The notes beneath the pieces are model-generated. The model saw only the letters and a list, made by a program, of their open reading frames with translations, made no database searches and was not told where the DNA came from. The position numbers were made by a program, and so were the translations under genes. From Promethearchaeota archaeon (lineage in GTDB: Archaea > Asgardarchaeota > Lokiarchaeia > Sigyniarchaeales > SOKP01): a stretch of DNA of 44,642 nt. The stretch is taken from NCBI GenBank assembly GCA_004524535.1, contig SDNY01000013.1:1-44642 (forward strand), read 5' to 3'. This document shows positions 19,236 through 27,591 of the stretch, piece by piece (within the stretch, counting starts at the first letter, position 1; every line of letters starts with the position of its first letter).

Positions 19236-20038
19236 ATTAAATCTTCCATATCAAGAGTTTCCATAGTATAATAAGCTAATTTTATAACAAAAAAGATAGT
19301 TGCTCCTATCAATAAAAAGTATAGAAAATATCCGATGAAGTACGCTATGATATAGGGTATGATGCCCAGTCCTAAAAGTAAAAATGAAAATATTATTCCT
19401 GGAATACAAATTGTTGCCATAATTCCTATATATATGGCGGAACGATTTCTTTTTTTCTTTAATTCTTCAATTAACTCTAAATCTAATTTATATTCACTAG
19501 TTTGGTTTAAATTCTTAAATTCGTTTGCCCAATCTAGTCTTCTTATTGAAATAATAGAATATTTTCGATAAAATTTAAAATTAACATATTTCTTTTCTAA
19601 ATCTTGAATCCATGTCAATTTAAATCCTCCTTTAATTATATTAAAAGAAAATAAAGCACAAATTATAGGTATTATTAGATAGATAATAGGCCCTGTAAAG
19701 GAACTTGATATTATATTTAAAAGAAGGAGAGAGATAATTAATAGAATTGTAAAAATAGAAATAAAATTCAACAATCTCAAGAATTTGGTTTTTTCATTAA
19801 ATTGAATATGTGTACCACACATAAAAATTGTAATATACTTACGAAAATTATAACTTCTAGATCTTAATTTGTATTTTTCATCAACATTTGTCTTTCCACA
19901 AATAGGACAGATATTAGGAGGGATAATTTTTATTTCATTTCGTTCCTTTCTTTTTGGAGAACTAACGAATCTATTGGGAATTTTAAACCTTTTCTTTTCA
20001 GATTTATTATCTGATAGTTTTTTCATTTTAACCCTCAT
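19232..20038 (-). CDS. Zinc-ribbon-containing integral membrane protein (paralog B)
   Basis: 268 aa; CPICGKTNVD plus MCGTH, hydrophobic segments; conserved IRRLDWANEFKNLN; 4-bp overlap with paralog A. Confidence 0.75.
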   Translation of the reverse strand: MRVKMKKLSDNKSEKKRFKIPNRFVSSPKRKERNEIKIIPPNICPICGKTNVDEKYKLRSRSYNFRKYITIFMCGTHIQFNEKTKFLRLLNFISIFTILLIISLLLLNIISSSFTGPIIYLIIPIICALFSFNIIKGGFKLTWIQDLEKKYVNFKFYRKYSIISIRRLDWANEFKNLNQTSEYKLDLELIEELKKKRNRSAIYIGIMATICIPGIIFSFLLLGLGIIPYIIAYFIGYFLYFLLIGATIFFVIKLAYYTMETLDMEDLI

Positions 20039-20249
20039 GCAAAAAATGATAATTTGCCTATTTAAATTGTGCCATTACTAAGTTCAAAAATTTATTATAT
20101 TCAGAAGATCAAATAATTTCTTTATAATTTGTATTAGAATTATATATTTAGTTCAAAATATAAGAATCTCTAAGTTTATCTAATCAAAAAAGACAAATTG
20201 CAAACGATATTATTTATTTTTTATATTTTAAAATTATGTAAGAATAATA

Positions 20250-20272
20250 ACTCTTAAAAAAGAGTAATACTC
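20250..20272. promoter_or_regulatory. Overlapping inverted repeats ACTCTT-AAAA-AAGAGT-AAT-ACTC
   Basis: Three alternating half-sites (ACTC/GAGT/ACTC) about 45-70 nt upstream of the 20319 gene and just upstream of a TATA-like stretch. Confidence 0.35.
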
Positions 20273-20283
20273 AGTGATATTGG

Positions 20284-20296
20284 GAAATATTTAAAT
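20284..20296 (+). promoter_or_regulatory. Putative archaeal TATA-box region (GAAATATTTAAAT)
   Basis: A/T-box about 25-35 nt upstream of the start codon at 20319; consistent with a leaderless or short-leader transcript. Confidence 0.35.
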
Positions 20297-20318
20297 TGAG
20301 CTTATTATAAAAAAAATT

Positions 20319-21587
20319 ATGGCGTCTTTTGATGTAATAATCATTGGTGCGGGAATTGCGGGGAGCTCATTTGCGCTTAAAATTTCCAAATATGCAAAAA
20401 CCTTGCTTCTTGAAGCTAAAGACGAAAAAGATCTTCCAGTTACTACTAATATTTTCCCCGAACATAATAAACGCTTTTTAAGCGAAGTGGATTACTCAGA
20501 TAGATCTCTTTTTCCGTGTATTCACTATAAAATCAATTATATGGATAAAAAATATAATGGAATCATTGATTCGAACGAGTTTGGAGAGCCTTTCGGGTAC
20601 ATAAGCCATTCTGAAAATATTATAAAATATATGCTCCAAAAATGTGAAGAACAAGGGGGAATTATAAAGTATAACGAAAAGGTATCAAAAATCATAAAAT
20701 CTAGTGAAAATATTGAAGTTATTACGAGTAAAGGGCAGTCTTATTCAGGTAAGCTTCTAGCAATTGCTACTGGTTCACATTCCTTTGAATTACAAAAATC
20801 TTTGGGATTTAACGCTCCAGACTCATATATTGGAATTTGTACACACCTTTACGGAGACGATGATACATTGAAAGAGAATATGGAATGGAATTATATCTTT
20901 CATATTAATCGTAATATTAGTCAAAATGGACCATTATTTTTTAACAAGGGAAGAGAAAGGCTATTTTTAGGTTTTTTAGGTAATCCGAAAGAAGACTCTG
21001 CTGATATGGTAAATAAATTAGAGAGGATTTTAAATAACTATCAACCAATCCAACCGTTTATTAGAAATTTAAAAAGAGATCCAAAAACCTTTGTTGGTAA
21101 AATCTCAAAACATCCTATTAAAATTCTGTCCAATGATCGAACATTAATATTAGGAGAAGCAGGGGGTTTAGTCACAGCGTTCTTTTATGAGGGATTTTTA
21201 GGTGGTCTTGCTTCTGCTGATATTGCAACTTCAGTATTAAAGCCATTGTTAGATGCTAATAGCAATTTTACTCGAGCTGAATTAATGAAATATGACCAAG
21301 AAGTTTATCGAATATTAGTAAATAAATATTTTAAGACAAACCTGGCTTCAGAATACTTATTTTATCTGGGAGGATCTAAAATAAAATTATTATGGGAAAC
21401 CTATTGCAAACTCGTTAAGGAAAATCAAACCCTCCGAAAATACATATGGGAGGCGATTCGGAGACAAGATCTTGAAAACCACGACCTAAACAGAGATAGA
21501 TGGACAGGTGAGCAAATTTTTAAAATGTTGCCGCTTCTTTCAAAAGCAACTTATTGGCCACATTTCATTGCAACGCTTAAAAAATAA
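20319..21587 (+). CDS. FAD-dependent oxidoreductase, geranylgeranyl-reductase-like
   Basis: 422 aa; DVIIIGAGIAGSSFALKISK Rossmann motif, ILGEAGGLVTAFFYEGFLGGLASADIA. Confidence 0.85.
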   Translation: MASFDVIIIGAGIAGSSFALKISKYAKTLLLEAKDEKDLPVTTNIFPEHNKRFLSEVDYSDRSLFPCIHYKINYMDKKYNGIIDSNEFGEPFGYISHSENIIKYMLQKCEEQGGIIKYNEKVSKIIKSSENIEVITSKGQSYSGKLLAIATGSHSFELQKSLGFNAPDSYIGICTHLYGDDDTLKENMEWNYIFHINRNISQNGPLFFNKGRERLFLGFLGNPKEDSADMVNKLERILNNYQPIQPFIRNLKRDPKTFVGKISKHPIKILSNDRTLILGEAGGLVTAFFYEGFLGGLASADIATSVLKPLLDANSNFTRAELMKYDQEVYRILVNKYFKTNLASEYLFYLGGSKIKLLWETYCKLVKENQTLRKYIWEAIRRQDLENHDLNRDRWTGEQIFKMLPLLSKATYWPHFIATLKK

Positions 21588-21607
21588 TTAGGAAAAATCT
21601 AAAATAA

Positions 21608-23017
21608 TCAGAGCCTTTTTTCCCATAAACTGTTTTTTAAATTATACAGCTTTTCACCTTTTAAATCGTACCCTATTACCATGATAACCCCTGCTACGAG
21701 GCAGAACATCATTGGAATCAAGGCTCTATGAATTCTAACACCCATAATAGCTAAAGCTGTTTGAGTAACCGTTGGATCTTGATTATATCCTGTCATAATG
21801 TGGACCAATCCTATAATAAGAGCTTGTAATATAATTGCGCTGCGTAAAAAAATTGTTCTAATTCCAAAGAGCGTCGCTTCTTGATGCTTTCCGCAGGCGT
21901 TAGTAACTTCATCATAACAATCTGATGTAATAGGCAACGTCATCACCATGTAGCACGATCCCGCGATTCCGCGAATTGCAGCATAGATAGCATCTTCCTG
22001 CCAAGTTGTTATCCATAAATATGGCAAGAAAGCTAACCCTGATAAAAATATACCCAACATAAACGTGGTCGCATTCCCGTGTTTTCTAGCGAAGGCTACC
22101 CAAAATGGAACTGAAAACATGACAAATATGAAATATACGATAGTAGCAAATATTGAAAGAACTATGGGCTTGCCTAAGACGTCTTTATAAAAATATATGC
22201 CAGACGCAGCGTTTAAAGCAATAGCAACATTGACTAATGTAATGGCAATCAAGGATACCATGAAATTTCTCTGACTAAAAGCATATTTCATCATTTTTAA
22301 AAAGGATATTTGTGATTGATCCCTATGTCCTTGAATATAGCGTTCCTTTGCTTCCTTTGATTCCCACACTCCTGGAATAAGCATAATTACACAAATAGCT
22401 ATGATCGAAACACTTATAGCCGCAGTTAAAACGAAAGTGCTCTTATTTCCATACTCTAAAATAAAAAGAGGGATAGCAGACATTATGAATAGAATTGTCC
22501 CGGGTAATATGAATGCAAACGCACTTGCTCTTCTGCGTTCAAAATCTTCTCGGAATTGGTTAGCAAAGCCTCCGTTGAAGTGCTCCTGAAAAATCATTAT
22601 AAATGTACCGAATAGACACGATATTATCAACAAATACAAAAAAAGAATCAATGAATTTGCTTTAGCATCGACATTTGGAGGAGTAAAGAGAAGGAAATAA
22701 AATAATAATGTTGGGATTGCCGCCATTATAACCCAAGGAGCTCGATATCCTAACCTCTTAGACCATTTAAATGGTCTATCGGTCAAGTAGCCTGTGATAG
22801 GACTAGAAATCATAATCCATATCGAAAATATGATGATCGCAAGTGATACTAGCCCAACTTCTAAACCGACTTCAACTTCGTAGAAGTAAAATATAAGGGT
22901 GTTAAAAGCTACTAGTAGATATAAAGTAAGAATAAAACCAAGAGAGTAGGAGATCATCTTTCCTGTAGAAGCGATTTCCCATTTGTTTTTCATATGATCA
23001 TAATTTTTTTCAGTCAT
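21608..23017 (-). CDS. MFS / GPH-family (MelB-like) sugar:cation symporter
   Basis: 469 aa; about 12 hydrophobic segments, SSPITGYLTDRPFKWSKRLGYRAPWVIMAAIPT (GPH-type loop), SDCYDEVTNACGKHQEATLFGIRT. Confidence 0.85.
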   Translation of the reverse strand: MTEKNYDHMKNKWEIASTGKMISYSLGFILTLYLLVAFNTLIFYFYEVEVGLEVGLVSLAIIIFSIWIMISSPITGYLTDRPFKWSKRLGYRAPWVIMAAIPTLLFYFLLFTPPNVDAKANSLILFLYLLIISCLFGTFIMIFQEHFNGGFANQFREDFERRRASAFAFILPGTILFIMSAIPLFILEYGNKSTFVLTAAISVSIIAICVIMLIPGVWESKEAKERYIQGHRDQSQISFLKMMKYAFSQRNFMVSLIAITLVNVAIALNAASGIYFYKDVLGKPIVLSIFATIVYFIFVMFSVPFWVAFARKHGNATTFMLGIFLSGLAFLPYLWITTWQEDAIYAAIRGIAGSCYMVMTLPITSDCYDEVTNACGKHQEATLFGIRTIFLRSAIILQALIIGLVHIMTGYNQDPTVTQTALAIMGVRIHRALIPMMFCLVAGVIMVIGYDLKGEKLYNLKNSLWEKRL

Positions 23018-23132
23018 AATTAGTTATATTAATTATATATAATTTTCAAATATATGTTCTAACAAATCTTCTAACTATTATATAAATTTTTAATTTATGT
23101 TTCTAAATATTAATGTAAAATTAAAAAGAGAG

Positions 23133-25634
23133 TTAAGATTCTTTTTTATTTTTGAAGAAATTAGATAATTTCTCTTGAATTGAGTTCACTATATTCTTAA
23201 AATCATTAATAAGCGGATTAACTTCTTTTGATATTTCAGAATCTAGTTGGATTGCTTTTTCAATGTATTCTAATGCTTTGTGGTACTCATTATCATCGAA
23301 GTAAACCCTCCCCTCAAGCAACCATGCCTTAGCATAATCAGGTTTCAAATCTGTCGCTTTTTTATAACTTTCAATTGCTTCATTCGATTGGTTTTTTTCT
23401 TTAAACACATTACCTTTTCGATACCACGCAAGCGCATATTCAGGATTTTTCTCTAGGGCCTCATCAAGTGATTTTAACGCATTATCATAATCATTTTTCA
23501 ATTCAAAAGCTAAGCCTCTGTCAGATAATGCACCAACATGATCAGGATCTAGTTTAATTGCTTTATCAAACTGTTCAATCGCTTTATCATATTCTTCTTT
23601 CTTAATAAACGCATTTCCTAGATTTACATAAGATTCTACATAGGAATTATCAAGATTAATAGCTTTTTGACAATATTCAACGGCAATATCGAATTTACCA
23701 TTATTTATATCTTGTTTTACTTTATTATCAAGTTCCTGTTCATATCGTAATTTTATTTTTCTAATTTCTTCAGTTTGAATGTCATTATCTTTTATCCTTT
23801 CTGTAATATCTAAAGAAGTGTCGTATTGAGTATAGGCATCATCAAATTTATTTTGTTTCGCCAGAAGATTACCAAATCCAGTCACAGTCGAAATAATTTT
23901 CTTTAATTCTTCATCTCTCACAGCAGAATATTCAATAACATCCGTTAATTTCAATGCGTTTTCAATTTCTTTTCCAGCGCCATCAAAATCATTTTGGTCT
24001 CCTTTTACAAGACTCTGCTCAATCACTAATTTGATAAGATTCGAATAGACTATATCAATATCATGTTTTACATCTTCAATCTTTTTCCTCCTTCTTTCAG
24101 CATCAGTGATCGTATTTGCTCGGTCTAATTCCTTCGTAAGATCCTCAAGTTTTTGTTCATATTTCTTTTGTTCTTCTGAAACATAACCCGTTGCTACGAC
24201 TCCTTTCATCTCTGCTTGGTACAATAAATTTTTAATTTTAGCAATTTCCCTTTCCATTTCATCGGAAACATACATTTTATTAGAAATACTTTTCGCCTCG
24301 TTGAATATTTTCGTCGCATCGTCGAATTTCTTTTGATTCAAGAGATCTTTTCCCTTATCTAATATATCATCGATTTGGGCAGAATATATGTGATTTATCC
24401 TTTTTTTGATATCTTCCAATTCAACATTTTCACTTTCGTCATATACCATATACTTTGCGATGCTCATGGCAGAATACATTTCACTAGTAGCTTTTTCATA
24501 TTCCTTTTGTTCTATAAATTGAACCTCCGCATCTTTTCTGACTTTAATCCCAGCTGAACACGTTTTATCGATTAAATTGATGATTTGATCCAATTGATTA
24601 TTTTTTTCTTCAGAATCTACCATTTCTTTAGCAATGTCCAGTGCTTTATTAAATATGACAGCAGCTTCATTGACTTTTGGAACGGATTCCTCATAATTTT
24701 TCTCTTCTGTTATAAGAATTCCCTTTTCTTTTATCGATTTTATGTTCTCAACTAATAAAGGGTTAATTAATTCACCAATTGCATTAAAATCAGTATTCTT
24801 TTGATTAGAATCAAACATCTTGTTTCCAATCTCTATTGCTTCCTTTAGTGTGTTAATGGCTTCCTCCGAGTTATTTTTTTCTATTAATTCTTTTGCACTT
24901 GTTAGTAGAGGTTCTATTTTTTTTGAATGTGTTTCGTTGATTAAATCCTTTATATTCGATATTTCCGATTCTTTTAAATCAGAGTCATACATTTTTTCTG
25001 CCAATTGCATAGCATTCTCATAAGTTTTAATTGCTTCTTCAAATTTTTCGCTTTTTTTTGACTGATTACCTTGATCTGCCCTTATTTTAATTTTATCAGA
25101 ATAAGTTTGATTAATTTGATTTTTTATATTATTTATTATAATAACAATCTCTTGTTTAGAACTATCAATTTTATCTGCATCTTTCAACGCTTTTTGGAAA
25201 ATTTCAATCGCTTTATCAAACTCTTGGTCGTCTTTTAATTTTTTACCTTCTTCTATTAATATTTTTACTTCTATTTTACTGATTTCGTATTTAATTTTAC
25301 TGATTTCTGAATCTTTTAAAGTTGCATCCTCAATATTATTGGCAACATCAATAGCATATTTTAATTTCTTAATTGCCTCGTCAAGTTCTTTTTTTTCTAC
25401 CAATTGCATTGTTTGGTCTATTACATCATTTATTTCAGCAGAATGAGTTTGGTTTATTTTAGCTATTATATTACTTACTTCAACTTCTCGATCTTCCATA
25501 CCGGCAGCTTTCACGCGTAGATAAGTTATTCCTTCCCGATATTTCCTAACGGCTTCTTTATAATTTTTTTTATTTTTTAAATTATCAGCTTCTTTTATAA
25601 TAGGAGTTAATTTTTTTAACGTTTTTTTGTCCAT
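23133..25634 (-). CDS. Large TPR-repeat protein with an N-terminal array of long helical repeats
   Basis: 833 aa; C-terminal canonical TPRs (ESYVNLGNAFIKKEEYDKAIEQFDKAIKLDPDHVGALSDRGLA...); N-terminal repeats ending in I(N/D)xT(H/Y/C)SxxI. Confidence 0.9.
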   Translation of the reverse strand: MDKKTLKKLTPIIKEADNLKNKKNYKEAVRKYREGITYLRVKAAGMEDREVEVSNIIAKINQTHSAEINDVIDQTMQLVEKKELDEAIKKLKYAIDVANNIEDATLKDSEISKIKYEISKIEVKILIEEGKKLKDDQEFDKAIEIFQKALKDADKIDSSKQEIVIIINNIKNQINQTYSDKIKIRADQGNQSKKSEKFEEAIKTYENAMQLAEKMYDSDLKESEISNIKDLINETHSKKIEPLLTSAKELIEKNNSEEAINTLKEAIEIGNKMFDSNQKNTDFNAIGELINPLLVENIKSIKEKGILITEEKNYEESVPKVNEAAVIFNKALDIAKEMVDSEEKNNQLDQIINLIDKTCSAGIKVRKDAEVQFIEQKEYEKATSEMYSAMSIAKYMVYDESENVELEDIKKRINHIYSAQIDDILDKGKDLLNQKKFDDATKIFNEAKSISNKMYVSDEMEREIAKIKNLLYQAEMKGVVATGYVSEEQKKYEQKLEDLTKELDRANTITDAERRRKKIEDVKHDIDIVYSNLIKLVIEQSLVKGDQNDFDGAGKEIENALKLTDVIEYSAVRDEELKKIISTVTGFGNLLAKQNKFDDAYTQYDTSLDITERIKDNDIQTEEIRKIKLRYEQELDNKVKQDINNGKFDIAVEYCQKAINLDNSYVESYVNLGNAFIKKEEYDKAIEQFDKAIKLDPDHVGALSDRGLAFELKNDYDNALKSLDEALEKNPEYALAWYRKGNVFKEKNQSNEAIESYKKATDLKPDYAKAWLLEGRVYFDDNEYHKALEYIEKAIQLDSEISKEVNPLINDFKNIVNSIQEKLSNFFKNKKES

Positions 25635-25734
25635 TATTTATTCGCTCAAGTTTTTATTGTGTAAATTTTTAATTATTAAATATTATTAAATATTTTTTAT
25701 TATTTTTTCTCCTTAATTCTTTTTAAATCGCGAT

Positions 25735-26886
25735 TCAATCGGTAAAGTAGAGATGTTCATCAAAACCCGTCTCTGCAACAAGATCTTGACCTAATTTCTG
25801 AATTGCGCGCTTGGTTGGCCTTTGTAGTATACGTCTTGCGAGATTTATGACTTTTGCTAATTTTATATCTTTAAATTCTATGATTATTTTATCGTATCGA
25901 GAAAAGTCTATTCCTGCTGTATATACGCCAGCTTGACCGCGGATTGCTTGAGAAGAAACCTGCCAATGCTCGATTTTAAGCTCAATCGAGCTAAGTAAAT
26001 GGCTACAAAAGAACCATTCTAAGAGAAGCGTAGTTCTTCTTGATTTTCTCTTAGTTTGCTTTAATATTTTAAAAGCAAGATTTAATCTATCAGGATGAAT
26101 TTGTTTTAGGACTCTCTCATATTGGATAGTCATTTTGTCTCTAACATGTTCTTTTATATTCCGTATTATCTCGTTAACTTTTGTAGCTCTTTCTTCAGAT
26201 ATATCTTGATGTATTGAATTTATATGATTCTCAATAGCATCTTGAATGTCTTCACTTCGATCTATCGATAAATCCTTAGGTCTTGTAGAACGTGAACTGC
26301 TTATTCCCTCTTGAAGGTCTGGAGGTGTGGAATAAATTTCTCTTTTTGGAAGGCTAAATAATTCATCCAATTTTGAGGGATCATTTCTTACTTCTAAAAG
26401 TTTTTCTTCAACTTCATCTTTAGAGTATCCCTGATTTAAAAGATAAAAAGCAGCGCTAGCAAGTTGGTCCTCCAAGGCTTGACCTTTGTCGTATTCTCCT
26501 ACAAATTCATTTTGTAATTGTTCATATGACAATTTGCTAATTTCCTCTTCAGTAATTTCTTTTAATTTAAGACCATCAATTTTAGTAAGGATGTATTCGA
26601 TTTGGGTGGGACTTAAAAAATTCAAATTCCCCGTAGGACCAACCATAAATGAAACTAATTCCATTTTGATGAGAATATTGTCTAAGTCTTTTTGGGGTTT
26701 TCCTTTTGATATTATTAAGAAATGTTCTAAAAATTTTTTATTAAATCCGGCAATTATTTTAAGCGCCCTATCATCAAATTTATTTAAATGATTGCTCAAT
26801 TGATCTACGGGCAGATCTCCAGGAAGATCGATTTCAAAAACCATTAAATTATCAATAATCATATAAATATAGTCTGATCTCTGCAT
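25735..26886 (-). CDS. Hypothetical protein, 383 aa
   Basis: Intact long ORF, charged middle region; no family recognised. Confidence 0.75.
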   Translation of the reverse strand: MQRSDYIYMIIDNLMVFEIDLPGDLPVDQLSNHLNKFDDRALKIIAGFNKKFLEHFLIISKGKPQKDLDNILIKMELVSFMVGPTGNLNFLSPTQIEYILTKIDGLKLKEITEEEISKLSYEQLQNEFVGEYDKGQALEDQLASAAFYLLNQGYSKDEVEEKLLEVRNDPSKLDELFSLPKREIYSTPPDLQEGISSSRSTRPKDLSIDRSEDIQDAIENHINSIHQDISEERATKVNEIIRNIKEHVRDKMTIQYERVLKQIHPDRLNLAFKILKQTKRKSRRTTLLLEWFFCSHLLSSIELKIEHWQVSSQAIRGQAGVYTAGIDFSRYDKIIIEFKDIKLAKVINLARRILQRPTKRAIQKLGQDLVAETGFDEHLYFTD

Positions 26887-26972
26887 GTGCGAACTGAATT
26901 TTTTTTATTACAACTAATCAAAATGAATTTATTTAATAATGAAAGTATTAATATTAATTTTTTACTTATTCC

Positions 26973-27425
26973 TTATTTTCGATATTTTTGAGCTATTTTT
27001 CTTGCGAGGATCATTTGTTCTTTAGTTTCTAAACTACACGGTCTAAATTTGCGGATCCACTTTACAGGATCCATCCCATTAGGAATATATCCATTAAAAG
27101 CTGCCCATGCAACTACCATTATACCAGTTCTTCCACAACCTGCTACACAATGGACTGCTATAGGATCTCCGATCTTATTATGTTTGTCTGTAATATTGAG
27201 AAATTTTTCTAATTGAGCATTTGTAGGTGTGCCATAATCTGGAATATTTATATGATAATATTTAAAGAACTTAGAGATTTCTCGTTTATTATCGAACTCT
27301 GAACAATTCACCACAACTTTTATTCCTTCCTTTTTGTATATCTCTATTTCACGAGAATTAGGCCACCAACCTGCAGATAATTTATTCTTGACAATCCACG
27401 TAAAGGGGGTTGTTCTTTCAGGCAT
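26973..27425 (-). CDS. Dual-specificity / protein-tyrosine phosphatase-like protein
   Basis: 150 aa; HCVAGCGRTG matches the HCxxGxxR(S/T) P-loop, with an upstream candidate general acid in NIPDYGTP. Confidence 0.9.
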   Translation of the reverse strand: MPERTTPFTWIVKNKLSAGWWPNSREIEIYKKEGIKVVVNCSEFDNKREISKFFKYYHINIPDYGTPTNAQLEKFLNITDKHNKIGDPIAVHCVAGCGRTGIMVVAWAAFNGYIPNGMDPVKWIRKFRPCSLETKEQMILARKIAQKYRK

Positions 27426-27591
27426 CCCCCCTTTAGGCCAATACCAAGGACGTATTTTAATTTCCTCCTTTTCATTTGATTTTTTTAATAATGAAGGTAA
27501 CTAACAAAAATTTAATTAAAATTTTTATTTTTCTATACGTTAAAACGCAATTTAATATGAATGTAGATTATAGAAATTGAAAAAAAAAGGG

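Noticed and set aside
23024-23050. AATTATATATAATT palindrome upstream of the MFS gene
   Set aside because: Simple AT alternation near an expected TATA element; likely to occur by chance.
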